The position numbers and the translations under genes are program-made. DNA of 22,372 bases, taken from assembly GCA_001777455.1 (NCBI GenBank), contig MFDZ01000054.1, forward strand, positions 1,383-23,754. The letters run 5' to 3'. The stretch's first letter is position 1. Every line of letters begins with the position of its first letter. Source of the stretch: Candidatus Daviesbacteria bacterium RIFCSPLOWO2_02_FULL_41_8. Lineage in GTDB: Bacteria > Patescibacteriota > Microgenomatia > Daviesbacterales > UBA10151. A model generated the notes under the pieces. It worked only from the letters and a program-made list of their open reading frames with translations, made no database searches and had not been told where the DNA came from. Positions 1 to 7,112 of the stretch are shown piece by piece.

Positions 1-140
1 CCTCCAGGGGGACGCCTTGCAAGGCTAAATAATAGTTTTTTTTCATGAGACAGTCACAATGCAGAAAACGGATCTTCTGCTTAGAACATTTTGATATATA
101 TTGTCTGGCTTGATTTTTTAAATAAGGATGAGTTATTGTT
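1..140. other. Leading non-coding region, no gene assigned
   Basis: I see no supportable gene here. A 6-bp inverted repeat (GCAGAA at 61-66, TTCTGC at 75-80) could form a weak hairpin, but no T-run follows it. From about 91 to the ATG at 141 the sequence resembles the 5' flank of the related gene at 8102: both have TTGATATA about 50 bases before the ATG, a CTTG plus T-run block, an AAATA block and ATGGAT at the start. AAGGATG at 124-130 is a loosely placed Shine-Dalgarno candidate. The first 35 bases could be the tail of an upstream gene, but no frame is convincing. Confidence 0.4.
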
Positions 141-488
141 ATGGATATGAGCAATGACGATTTCAAAAAAATATTAAATGAGGCCATAAAACCACTTAGT
201 GACGCACAAGAGGAATTCAGAAAAGACCTTAGTGGAGTTAAGGAAGACCTTAGTGGAGTTAAGGAAGACCTTAGTGGAGTTAAGGAAGACCAGGCTGATT
301 TGAGAAGAATCATAGAAGAACGCGTACTACCTCCGCTTGTCTATATCGAAACTACCGTAAAAAGTTATGCTGATAGGTACGTAATTAATGAAGATCATAT
401 CGGAAGACTGGATAAAAGGCTAAAGAAAGTTGAAGATAATCTTGGGATTCAACCTGCGCAGGAGTTAACAATACCCTCGTTCGATTAA
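141..488 (+). CDS. Small coiled-coil protein with tandem heptad repeat
   Basis: The 115-residue product is charged, has no signal peptide or membrane segment, and looks helical throughout. Residues 29-49 are three identical copies of DLSGVKE, one coiled-coil heptad each. A second coil follows near residues 78-100, with the pattern ETTVK-Y-DRY-IN followed by a basic and acidic heptad stretch. The same pattern (ETTVKGYGDMY and a later KRVETLED stretch) occurs in the broken gene at 8102-8446, so the two are paralogues. I do not recognise a named family, and the function is unknown; such proteins are often scaffolds or partners. It converges on the glycosyltransferase gene with only 13 bases between the stops, and no terminator is visible. 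Confidence 0.75.
   Translation: MDMSNDDFKKILNEAIKPLSDAQEEFRKDLSGVKEDLSGVKEDLSGVKEDQADLRRIIEERVLPPLVYIETTVKSYADRYVINEDHIGRLDKRLKKVEDNLGIQPAQELTIPSFD
225..287 (+). repeat. Tandem repeat, 3 x 21 bp, in frame
   Basis: Three perfect copies of a 21-bp unit lie at 225-245, 246-266 and 267-287. Each encodes DLSGVKE. The exact identity of the copies, including third codon positions, suggests recent expansion. The unit is seven codons long, so copy changes keep the frame and lengthen the coiled coil by whole heptads. Confidence 0.95.
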
Positions 489-501
489 AATTAAGTGAGG
501 A

Positions 502-2145
502 TTACTTGTTGGCTTCAGTCAGGCCCTGATTGGCTATCTGATTAGTCGGATCAATGCTTAAAACAGCCGTAAAAATTTCTTTGGCCTTATCTTTTTGTCC
601 CATTGTCAAGTAAACCACCCCGAGATTAATTCTCAAATTGAGATTGTTTGGGCTAACTTGTATGGCTTTCAGCATGTTTTCAACAACTAAATCATATTTT
701 TTCTGTCCGAAATAGACGGCGGCTATATTTTGATAAGACTGCCACAGCCCGGGATTATATTTAAGGGCGTTTTGATAATTCTCGACGGCTTTGTCCGGTT
801 GCCCCAGTTCCGCGTAGGTATTGGCCAGGTTATGATATGCATCACCGTAATTGGGTTTTAGCTCAATAGCCCGTTGAAATTCTTTAAGGGCTGCCTGTTT
901 ATCCCCATTTCTTCCGTAAACGTCTCCCAGATTATTGTGCGTATTAGGAGAAGACGGGGAGGTTTTGCCGGTGGCGATCCAGAGATTATCTTCATTCTTC
1001 CAGTCAATATTGCGGATGATCGTTCTGACAGAGAGTAATATTAATACAGCAACAAATAAAATATAAGTAATTTGTTTAAATTTAATAGACCGGGTCAATT
1101 TTTCAAATCCAAGGCCGGCAATAACTAAAATGCCGAGGATTGGCAGATACAAATATCGCTCCGCCACAATCCAGTTCCATCTAAAAGGGGTTAAAGTAGG
1201 AGCCAGGGCAATCAGGAAAAATGAACCCCAAAAAAAGATTGATTTATTTTTTTTAAAGCAGAATAATACTCCGGCCAGAAAGATTAAGGTAACCAGAATT
1301 CTGATAATAAATCCAATTGGACCAAACGCCAGTTCCGAGTGATAGAGCGTGAGGATCTTAGGAAAAAAGATGAGTTCAAAATAAGAGGATACGGCGGTAG
1401 GAATAAGAAATAAAAGATTATCAACCCCGCCTTCCTGGTAGTGAATGGATTTTAATGCAGTTTCCCGCTCCGGCAGTGCGCTGAGCGAAATTAAAAGATA
1501 AGTTATTGACAAAAGCAGGAAGGGGATTACCCTGGGCCAATTTTTTCTTAATCCGCCGGTCGGCGGACCAAAACAGAGTTCATACAAGGGGAAGATTAAA
1601 AAAAGGGCTAAGGGCATTTGCGGGTGAGACATAAAGGCTAGAAGATAGAAGATAGAAGATAGAAGATAAACAAGTTTGTCGCTAACGCGATAGAATGATT
1701 TTTTTTTCTCTGATAAGATATAAAACAAAAAAGAAAGCAGGAAGAAAAAAGCGTACTGTGGGTAACTTCCCCCGGAGATCCAGACAACCGCTTCGGAAAT
1801 AGCCGGGTGAACGGCAAATATTGCGGCCACAAAAATGGCCAACCTTTTAGAATAAAGTTTATTAAGTAGAATAAATACTAAGAAAACCGAACCGGTATGA
1901 AAAAAGATATTGATCAGCCTGAAAATTAAGGGATTTAATCCGCCGATATGAAAGGCCAGCCAGTATAAAATCAACCGGATAAAGCCAAACGGATGGGTAG
2001 AAATAAAATTAAACCGGCCGATATCAGGATTATTGACAATTTCGGCAAGATCATCTGATAAAAAAACATTATTAAATGAATTTACATAAGTTAAGAAGAT
2101 TAAAATAACTAAGAATAGAAAAACGGGCCAGTTTTTTTTAATCAC
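502..2145 (-). CDS. TMTC-like membrane glycosyltransferase with C-terminal TPRs
   Basis: This 547-residue protein resembles the GT-C-fold, TMTC-type O-mannosyltransferases, which move a sugar from a lipid-linked donor to protein outside the membrane. About ten hydrophobic segments fill residues 5-375. After the first one comes the acidic pair D31-D32 in a loop (FLSDDLAEIV), the usual catalytic signature of GT-C enzymes. The family hallmarks HPAISEAVVWISG and AERYLYLP are present. Residues about 400-540 form four TPRs, such as AYHNLANTYAELGQPDKAVE. The start is GTG, because TATAAT lies just 6 bases upstream and there is no room for a ribosome site. Two sequence oddities sit inside the gene: a 4 x 7-bp repeat (1639-1666) and a 16-bp palindrome (1552-1567). 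It follows the LysM gene by 17 bases. Substrate is unknown. Confidence 0.8.
   Translation of the reverse strand: MIKKNWPVFLFLVILIFLTYVNSFNNVFLSDDLAEIVNNPDIGRFNFISTHPFGFIRLILYWLAFHIGGLNPLIFRLINIFFHTGSVFLVFILLNKLYSKRLAIFVAAIFAVHPAISEAVVWISGGSYPQYAFFFLLSFLFYILSEKKKSFYRVSDKLVYLLSSIFYLLAFMSHPQMPLALFLIFPLYELCFGPPTGGLRKNWPRVIPFLLLSITYLLISLSALPERETALKSIHYQEGGVDNLLFLIPTAVSSYFELIFFPKILTLYHSELAFGPIGFIIRILVTLIFLAGVLFCFKKNKSIFFWGSFFLIALAPTLTPFRWNWIVAERYLYLPILGILVIAGLGFEKLTRSIKFKQITYILFVAVLILLSVRTIIRNIDWKNEDNLWIATGKTSPSSPNTHNNLGDVYGRNGDKQAALKEFQRAIELKPNYGDAYHNLANTYAELGQPDKAVENYQNALKYNPGLWQSYQNIAAVYFGQKKYDLVVENMLKAIQVSPNNLNLRINLGVVYLTMGQKDKAKEIFTAVLSIDPTNQIANQGLTEANK
1552..1567. repeat. 16-bp palindrome inside the glycosyltransferase gene
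   Basis: TCCGCCG-GT-CGGCGGA is a perfect inverted repeat with a 2-base centre. It is GC-rich within an AT-rich gene and encodes part of FGPPTGGLRKN, a polar loop between membrane helices. A similar hairpin (CTCCGC-TGAAG-GCGGAG) lies in the palindromic patch after tRNA-Glu. It may be an in-frame insertion of a small repeat. Confidence 0.6.
1639..1666. repeat. Heptanucleotide repeat, 4 x TAGAAGA, in coding sequence
   Basis: Four perfect copies of TAGAAGA lie on the plus strand, reading TCTTCTA on the coding strand. They encode a hydrophobic LLSSIFYLL stretch in a membrane helix near residue 160-169. A gain or loss of one 7-base unit would shift the frame and end the protein early, before the TPRs. 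Confidence 0.9.
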
Positions 2146-2151
2146 CTGGAA

Positions 2152-2157
2152 ATTATA
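2152..2157 (-). promoter_or_regulatory. -10 box for the glycosyltransferase, leaderless
   Basis: On the minus strand a perfect TATAAT ends 6 bases before the GTG start, and a weak -35 (TTAAAA, 2175-2180) lies 17 bases upstream. Transcription would begin at or next to the start codon. The box sits in the 17-base gap after the LysM stop, so the gene may also be transcribed from the LysM promoter. Confidence 0.55.
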
Positions 2158-2162
2158 CTAGA

Positions 2163-2813
2163 TTACCGGGGTAATTTTAAGACCAGACCCGGTTCAATTA
2201 GGTCCGGATTAGATATATTATTTTCCTTGACTATTCGGTCAAAGGCCATAATGTCGCCGTAAGCCCTGGCGGCTATAGTAGAAAGCCAGTCGCCCTCCGT
2301 TACTGTGTAGGTATTGCCGTCGATTTTGGGACCCCAGATGGTGGTGTCACCTCCGCCTGTTCCCAGAGATTGTTCCTGTTTTGGTTCAGCGGATGCCGAA
2401 GGCTGGGGTGTCGCCTGGGTTTCCGGGACTTGAGCTATCTGTGATTCCAGTTTCGGAATTTCAATTATTTGACCGGTTTCCAGCAAATCGGGATTTTTCA
2501 GGTCGTTTGCTCTGGCGATCTCTGAATATTGGAATCCGTCACTATAATATTTCTCTGCGATGGTAAATAAGGTATCTCCCTCTTTGACGGTGTATTTACC
2601 CGGGAGCTTATCCGGTGCGACATCTTCTTCCTGGCTTACTTCTGTTTGTTGCGCCGGTCCTAAATCGGCTTTATTTTTATTAAAATAATTGAAGACTAAG
2701 ATTCCGACAACCAAAACAATCAGGGCGCCTAAAACCAAACTAACCTTGGATTGGTTCGACTGGACTTCGCCTTCAAGTTTTTCAAAATAATTAGTAGAAG
2801 TTTTCTTTGCCAT
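2163..2813 (-). CDS. Membrane-anchored protein with two LysM domains
   Basis: LysM modules bind N-acetylglucosamine polymers such as peptidoglycan, so this is likely a cell-wall-binding protein held in the membrane. From the start MAKKTSTNYF, a charged N-terminus is followed by one membrane helix (about 24-44), an acidic linker, LysM 1 (about 74-120, YTVKEGDTLFTIAEKYY), a Pro/Gln/Ser-rich linker and LysM 2 (about 169-215, YTVTEGDWLSTIAARAYG), giving 216 residues. No catalytic domain is present. The frame is open 23 codons further upstream, to 2882, but that longer start would lie inside the predicted promoter, so I chose 2813. It lies just upstream of the glycosyltransferase gene on the same strand, which fits a shared role at the cell surface. 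Confidence 0.85.
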   Translation of the reverse strand: MAKKTSTNYFEKLEGEVQSNQSKVSLVLGALIVLVVGILVFNYFNKNKADLGPAQQTEVSQEEDVAPDKLPGKYTVKEGDTLFTIAEKYYSDGFQYSEIARANDLKNPDLLETGQIIEIPKLESQIAQVPETQATPQPSASAEPKQEQSLGTGGGDTTIWGPKIDGNTYTVTEGDWLSTIAARAYGDIMAFDRIVKENNISNPDLIEPGLVLKLPR

Positions 2814-2853
2814 TTTATTTGGGGCAGACAGGAGGACAGTTCTTGTTGGATAC

Positions 2854-2882
2854 TTTTTAATCCAAACAAAACTATTTGTCAA
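2854..2882 (-). promoter_or_regulatory. Promoter of the LysM gene
   Basis: On the minus strand TTGACA (2877-2882) is followed after 17 bases by TAAAAA (2854-2859). The -35 is perfect and the -10 is weak. Transcription would start near 2847, leaving a leader of about 33 bases before the ATG. The -35 overlaps the -35 of the opposite tRNA-Asp promoter. Confidence 0.5.
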
Positions 2883-2905
2883 GGGGGTAAATATTCTGTT
2901 ACAAT
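2876..2905 (+). promoter_or_regulatory. Promoter of tRNA-Asp and polX
   Basis: TTGTCA (2876-2881), an 18-base spacer and TACAAT (2900-2905), with TG one base before the -10 box (extended -10). Transcription would begin about 8 bases before the tRNA. Confidence 0.65.
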
Positions 2906-2919
2906 ACGGTGAGTGTTTT

Positions 2920-2993
2920 GGGGCCGTAGCTCAATTGGTTAGAGCATCTGATTGTCAATCAGAAGGTCGCGGGTTCAAGTCCCGTCGGTCCCG
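2920..2993 (+). tRNA. tRNA-Asp (anticodon GTC)
   Basis: A full 74-base cloverleaf. The acceptor stem GGGGCCG pairs with CGGTCCC (one G-U), the D arm is GCTC/GAGC, the anticodon stem TCTGA/TCAGA encloses TTGTCAA with anticodon GTC, and the T arm is GCGGG-TTCAAGT-CCCGT. G is the discriminator base, as expected for Asp, and CCA is not encoded. The polX start codon follows after 7 bases, so the tRNA is probably cut out of a longer polX mRNA. Confidence 0.97.
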
Positions 2994-3000
2994 CAATAAA

Positions 3001-4764
3001 ATGGAATTCTCCAATGCAAAAGTTGCTAAACTTCTACGTAATGTGGCTGCTGCGTACACGTTAAAAAAATTCGGCAACTTTTTCCAAATCAGGGCCTATG
3101 AAAATGCGGCGGACGGTATAGAAAACTCAACCGCTGAAATTTACGATCTTTGGCAAGAGGGGAAACTTTCGGAAGTTCCCAATTTAGGAGAAAAAATCCA
3201 AGGCTATTTAAATGAATTATTTTCCGGCGGAAAGGTAAAACACTTTGTAGAAGTGCAAGATGGTATACCGCCGGTTATTTTTGAAATGCTGGATATTTCC
3301 GGTGTAGGGCCAAAAACCGCTTCGGTGTTGGCAGAGTTGGGTGTTAAAGACCTAAAGGATTTAAGAACAAAACTAAAAAGCGGGGAACTGGTAAGTAAAG
3401 GGTTTTCTGCCAAGATTGCTCAAAAGGTTTTAAAAGGATTGACGGAAGCTAACCAACGAGGCAACAGGATGCTTTTGCCTTACGCGGTCGCGCAGGCTGA
3501 AAAGATATTAAACTATCTAAAAAATAATGCGGATACCTTAAAGGTGTATCCTTTAGGGTCACTCCGCAGGATGGTTGCGACAGTGGGGGATTTAGACTTT
3601 GCGGTGTGTTCAAAAAAACCTAAAGAAATTGTTGAATACTTTTGTGCAATGCCCGGGATAACCCGGGTAGTCGACCGGGGGGAAAGCAGGGCTACAGTGG
3701 TTCTCCGGGGCGGCTTCCAGGCTGATTTGCTGGTGGGAGAGCCGGGAAGTTATGGAGCTCTACTGCAGCATTTTACCGGCTCTAAGACACATAATATTAA
3801 ACTTCGGATATTGGCAAATAAGAAAGGACTTTCTTTATCTGAGTATGGGGTTAGAAAAGGGGAAAGGGGAAAGGGGAAAGGGGAAAGAGAGGAATCAATC
3901 AAAACTGAGACAGAAGAGGAGCTGTATGGGATGTTGGGAATGCAGACTCCCCCGCCGGAGATAAGGGAAGATACCGGAGAAATTGAGGCGGCACTAAATC
4001 ACAGACTGCCGGAACTTGTAGAAATTAAAGAAATTCGCGGAGATTTGCACACGCATTCAAATTTTCCCAATTTGCATCCTTCCCATGGCCCGGGGGTAAA
4101 TTCCATAGAGGAGATAATAAAGAAGGCGGAAAGTTTAGGTTATGAATATATCGGGATTACGGATCATACTCTTGCATTCAGCGCTACGAGTAAGGAAGAG
4201 AGGATTAGCTGGGTTGAAAAGAGGACAAAATTTATTCAATCGATAAAATCGAGGACAAAAGATACCCGAGTATTAAATGGACTCGAAATAGATATTCTGA
4301 CAGACGGAACACTCAGTGTGCCCGATGAGGCTTTAGCTACACTGGATTATTGCATAGCCGGGATTCACTCAGGACATGCCGATCCGAAAGAGCAAATTAC
4401 CAAAAGATTATTGTCCGCCTTAAGTAATCCTTATGTGGATATAATTTCTCATCCGACCGGCAGGTTGTTAAACGAACGGGAGTCCTCTGATGCTGATTGG
4501 GATGAAGTGTTCAGGGTTGCCGCTAAGAGAAAAAAAATTCTGGAAATAAATGCCCATCCGGTGAGACTGGACTTAAGAGATGATTTAGTAAGGCGGGCTT
4601 TAAAATTCGGTGTTAAATTCATTATAAACACCGATGCGCATGAGGTTTCGCAAATGGATAACATGGGATTCGGGGTCTCTGTTGCCCGCCGGGGTTGGGC
4701 GGAGAAGAAAGATATTGTTAACACTTGGGACTGGACAAAGTTGACTGAGTGGTTTAGAATTTAA
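3001..4764 (+). CDS. polX: DNA polymerase X with PHP 3'-5' exonuclease domain
   Basis: A family-X repair polymerase that fills short gaps, as in base excision repair, fused to a PHP-type metal-dependent exonuclease. From the ATG at 3001 it has 587 residues. The N-terminus has helix-hairpin-helix motifs ([17 protein letters not shown] near 100-116). The polymerase active site shows GS at 186-187 and the metal-binding aspartates D197, D199 (VGDLDFAV) and D242 (QADLLV). The PHP domain begins near 345 and keeps its metal ligands: DLHTH, GITDH, GLEID, AGIHSG, ISHPTG, NAHP and NTDAH. The linker near 286-295 is a Lys/Gly/Glu-rich stretch encoded by a heptanucleotide repeat. An earlier in-frame ATG at 2935 lies inside tRNA-Asp and is rejected. 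Confidence 0.93.
   Translation: MEFSNAKVAKLLRNVAAAYTLKKFGNFFQIRAYENAADGIENSTAEIYDLWQEGKLSEVPNLGEKIQGYLNELFSGGKVKHFVEVQDGIPPVIFEMLDISGVGPKTASVLAELGVKDLKDLRTKLKSGELVSKGFSAKIAQKVLKGLTEANQRGNRMLLPYAVAQAEKILNYLKNNADTLKVYPLGSLRRMVATVGDLDFAVCSKKPKEIVEYFCAMPGITRVVDRGESRATVVLRGGFQADLLVGEPGSYGALLQHFTGSKTHNIKLRILANKKGLSLSEYGVRKGERGKGKGEREESIKTETEEELYGMLGMQTPPPEIREDTGEIEAALNHRLPELVEIKEIRGDLHTHSNFPNLHPSHGPGVNSIEEIIKKAESLGYEYIGITDHTLAFSATSKEERISWVEKRTKFIQSIKSRTKDTRVLNGLEIDILTDGTLSVPDEALATLDYCIAGIHSGHADPKEQITKRLLSALSNPYVDIISHPTGRLLNERESSDADWDEVFRVAAKRKKILEINAHPVRLDLRDDLVRRALKFGVKFIINTDAHEVSQMDNMGFGVSVARRGWAEKKDIVNTWDWTKLTEWFRI
3856..3883 (+). repeat. Heptanucleotide repeat, 4 x AAAGGGG, in polX
   Basis: Four perfect copies of AAAGGGG plus a partial fifth lie in the linker between the polymerase and PHP domains, encoding a [15 protein letters not shown] run. 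One unit gained or lost shifts the frame and would separate the exonuclease domain from the polymerase. Confidence 0.95.
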
Positions 4765-4778
4765 AAGTAAACCACGAA

Positions 4779-4806
4779 GTCATCCCGATGAAAATCGGGA
4801 TCCATA
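4779..4806 (+). repeat. GTCAT-type palindromic repeat, half element
   Basis: These 28 bases are identical to 14504-14531 before dnaE. The hairpin is ATCCCGAT-GAAA-ATCGGGAT. The unit begins with GTCAT and lies between polX and lemA. It supplies an in-frame ATG (4788) that would add seven spurious residues to LemA. Confidence 0.9.
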
Positions 4807-4808
4807 AA

Positions 4809-5357
4809 ATGATAACTTACATAATAATCGGAATAGTAGTTTTATTAGCTTTCTGGCTGTTGGCAACCTACAACGGCTTGGTTACCCTCCGTAACCGCGT
4901 CCGGGAAGCCTGGTCGCAGATTGATGTTCAGCTCAAAAGACGTTCTTCTTTAATTCCAAACCTGGTTGAAGCTGTTAAGGGTTATGTGAAGCACGAAAAA
5001 GGAGTCCTGGAAGAAGTAACTAAGGCAAGAACCTCTTTAATGGATGCTAAAAACCCTCACGACGCCGCTGCGGCAGATAATATGTTAACCGGAGCCTTAA
5101 AATCCCTGTTTGCTGTGGCGGAAAATTATCCGCAATTGCGGGCGTCTGAAAATTTTAAGGCCCTGCAGGATGAGCTGTCTGACACCGAAACAAAAGTAGC
5201 CGCTTCCAGGCAATTCTATAACACCAATGTACTGGATTTGAATAATAGTTTAGAAACAGTTCCCTCAGCGTGGATAGGCCAAATGTTTAGCTTTAAAAAA
5301 GAAGAATTCTTCAAAGCTTCAGAGGAAGAAAAAGCTGATATCAAAGTGAATTTCTAA
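4809..5357 (+). CDS. lemA: LemA family membrane protein
   Basis: A LemA-family protein of 182 residues: a short N-terminus, one membrane helix (about 2-22) and a long helical domain on one side of the membrane. The conserved core is clear: [38 protein letters not shown], then [12 protein letters not shown] and RQFYN. The precise role of LemA is not established, but lemA is very often next to htpX, as here, suggesting membrane protein quality control. I placed the start at 4809, just before the membrane helix; the ATG at 4788 lies inside a palindromic repeat. No ribosome site is visible. Confidence 0.92.
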   Translation: MITYIIIGIVVLLAFWLLATYNGLVTLRNRVREAWSQIDVQLKRRSSLIPNLVEAVKGYVKHEKGVLEEVTKARTSLMDAKNPHDAAAADNMLTGALKSLFAVAENYPQLRASENFKALQDELSDTETKVAASRQFYNTNVLDLNNSLETVPSAWIGQMFSFKKEEFFKASEEEKADIKVNF

Positions 5358-5368
5358 CCCCCCACATT

Positions 5369-5449
5369 GTCATTGCGAGGAGCGAGTGAAACGAACGACG
5401 TGGCAATCTACTACCACGGAAGATTGCTTCGCTAATCGCTCGCAATGAC
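5369..5449 (+). repeat. GTCATTGCGAG palindromic element, full copy
   Basis: The 81 bp begin GTCATTGCGAG and end with the exact inverted sequence CTCGCAATGAC. Inside, GGCAATCT and AGATTGC are a second inverted pair. It is two inverted half-units arranged head to head, between lemA and htpX. Other half-units of the same family lie in and after gatA and at the end of gatB. Confidence 0.9.
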
Positions 5450-5459
5450 GAAGGAAAAA

Positions 5460-5468
5460 TGTTAAAAT
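5460..5468 (+). promoter_or_regulatory. Extended -10 box for htpX
   Basis: TG-T-TAAAAT ends 9 bases before the htpX ATG. No Shine-Dalgarno sequence is present, so the mRNA is likely leaderless or nearly so. Confidence 0.45.
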
Positions 5469-5477
5469 TGGCTTGAT

Positions 5478-6401
5478 ATGACAAAGATAAATACAGCCTG
5501 GGATCATGTTTCACAGAATTTATTTAAGACCTGGGTCATCATGTTCTTTTTTTCTATTTTTGCAGTGGCAGTTATTTATGCAATCTCTATGGGGTTTGGG
5601 CGTGGGGAGATAGGAGGCTTGGGTTTAACCGGTATGGCTTTAATTATGGCCGGAGTTATGAATTTTGTTTCATATTTTTGGTCGGATAAAATAGTTTTAG
5701 GGATTTCCGGTGCCAAACTAATCGAGAAAAAGGATAATCCGGAAATATACCGTTTGGTGGAAAATTTGTGCATTGCGGCTGGTTTGCCTCTTCCGAAAAT
5801 CTATATCATCAATGATACGGCTACCAACGCTTTCGCCACCGGCCGTGACCCGAAACATGCCGCCATTGCCTTTACTTCCGGAATCTTACAAAAATTAAAC
5901 AAGCAGGAACTGGAAGGGGTGGTGGCTCATGAATTATCGCATGTCGGCAACAGGGACACTTTGCTGATGAGTGTGGTGTCGGTTTTAGTCGGTACCATTG
6001 CGCTTTTGTCGGATTTTTTTATGCGGAGCATGTTGTTCGGCGGGCGCAACAGGGAAAGCAAAGGGAATACAGTTATGTTGGTGGTAGCGATTGCGGCGGC
6101 AATATTGGCTCCGATTGTGGCCACCCTGATACAATTGGCTGTTTCCAGGCGCCGGGAACTTTTGGCAGATGCTTCCGGGGTGCTTTTAACCCGCTATCCG
6201 GAAGGGTTGGCCAGCGCTTTGCTTAAAATCTCGGCAGACAAAGAACCGCTGGAAGTGGCCAACAGGGGTACCGCGCATTTGTATATTTGTAATCCCCTGA
6301 AGGGTCAGGAAGCCAAAGCCTGGCTGGCAGGCCTTTTTAATACTCATCCGCCAATTGAGGTCCGCGTTAAGGCTCTGCGCGAAATGGAAGGCTTAACTTA
6401 A
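5478..6401 (+). CDS. htpX: HtpX-like M48 zinc metalloprotease
   Basis: A membrane-embedded zinc protease of family M48 that degrades damaged membrane proteins. The 307 residues include hydrophobic segments near 20-38 and 45-67, the zinc-binding motif HELSH (H151, E152, H155), two more membrane segments (about 160-185 and 198-222), and the third ligand E227 in SRRRELLAD. All catalytic residues are present and the length is normal. It follows lemA, a frequent pairing. The start fits the extended -10 box 9 bases upstream and the usual N-terminus of the family. Confidence 0.93.
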   Translation: MTKINTAWDHVSQNLFKTWVIMFFFSIFAVAVIYAISMGFGRGEIGGLGLTGMALIMAGVMNFVSYFWSDKIVLGISGAKLIEKKDNPEIYRLVENLCIAAGLPLPKIYIINDTATNAFATGRDPKHAAIAFTSGILQKLNKQELEGVVAHELSHVGNRDTLLMSVVSVLVGTIALLSDFFMRSMLFGGRNRESKGNTVMLVVAIAAAILAPIVATLIQLAVSRRRELLADASGVLLTRYPEGLASALLKISADKEPLEVANRGTAHLYICNPLKGQEAKAWLAGLFNTHPPIEVRVKALREMEGLT

Positions 6402-6417
6402 CTTGGACCGGCAAAGT

Positions 6418-6963
6418 ATGTTCTTAGTAATTTTATTAACAATATTTGTGATCCCGTTAGTTTGGGCCTTTACTGATCCGAGAACTTCCAAAGAAAAATT
6501 CAAGAATTTTTTTAGACTTAAAACAATGGCCTTTTCTTTTGTAGAGGCACTAATTATTGCAACGACATTTTTAAGCGCTATTTTTTTCCCCTGGCCAAAC
6601 ATCCCGTTTAGTAGTTTAATCACAGTTATCGGATTAATTGCATATCTTCTAGGGTTATACCTGGCTGTATGGGCAAAGTTAACCATGAAGTCGGTTTGGG
6701 GTACACCGGCAGAGCATAATATCAAAAGACAAAATAAAATTATTCAAAAAGGCCCGTTTGTTTTTTCCCGGAACCCTATCTATTTGGGATTTATTTTGAC
6801 AGTTCTAGGATCTTCCTTAGTGCTAAAGAGTTATTCCATACTTTTTGTTCCGTTTATGGCCCTATATTTTTATAAGGCCGTCTTGAAGGAAGAGAAAATT
6901 TTAGCTAAATATTTTGGGAAAGAATATTTAGAATATAAATCTAGGGTAAGAAGATTTATTTAG
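6418..6963 (+). CDS. Isoprenylcysteine-methyltransferase-like membrane protein
   Basis: An integral membrane methyltransferase of the ICMT/phospholipid-methyltransferase type, which uses S-adenosylmethionine near its C-terminus. The 181 residues show about five hydrophobic segments. The C-terminal signature is clear: GPFVFSRNPIYLGFIL, then a paired membrane segment and EEKILAKYFGKEYLEYKSRVRRFI. Bacteria lack prenylated CAAX proteins in general, so the substrate is more likely a lipid or small molecule; this cannot be read from the sequence. An in-frame TTG at 6403 would add five residues and overlaps the position just after the htpX stop; I prefer the ATG at 6418. It is probably co-transcribed with htpX. 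Confidence 0.8.
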   Translation: MFLVILLTIFVIPLVWAFTDPRTSKEKFKNFFRLKTMAFSFVEALIIATTFLSAIFFPWPNIPFSSLITVIGLIAYLLGLYLAVWAKLTMKSVWGTPAEHNIKRQNKIIQKGPFVFSRNPIYLGFILTVLGSSLVLKSYSILFVPFMALYFYKAVLKEEKILAKYFGKEYLEYKSRVRRFI

Positions 6964-6981
6964 TGATCCAGGAGTTTGACA

Positions 6982-7103
6982 ATAGACGATGGAATGTGGA
7001 AGGTGGAATTTTGAGGGTGGAGGATTGAAGGTAGATGGTTCTTCTATTTTCTACCTTCTAACTTCAAAGTTCTACCGTCTATTCTCTATTTTCTATCGTC
7101 TAT
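6982..7103. repeat. Imperfect inverted repeat before obg
   Basis: ATAGACGAT (6982-6990) is matched by ATCGTCTAT (7095-7103), and inside GAAGGTAGA (7027-7035) is matched by TCTACCTTC (7050-7058). The left arm is purine-rich and the right arm pyrimidine-rich, made of short TCTA/TTCTA-like words. The right arm runs into the obg -10 box. Confidence 0.75.
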
Positions 7104-7106
7104 AAT
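7101..7106 (+). promoter_or_regulatory. -10 box for obg, leaderless
   Basis: A perfect TATAAT ends 6 bases before the obg ATG, leaving no space for a ribosome site. Its first three bases belong to the outer arm of the inverted repeat at 6982-7103. Confidence 0.6.
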
Positions 7107-7112
7107 ACAATT

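Noticed and set aside
2935..3000. Upstream extension of polX from an earlier ATG
   Set aside because: The extra codons lie inside tRNA-Asp, and the encoded residues are not part of the PolX family.
5369..5449. CRISPR array or small RNA
   Set aside because: The repeats are inverted halves with no regular spacers, and they recur elsewhere as dispersed elements.
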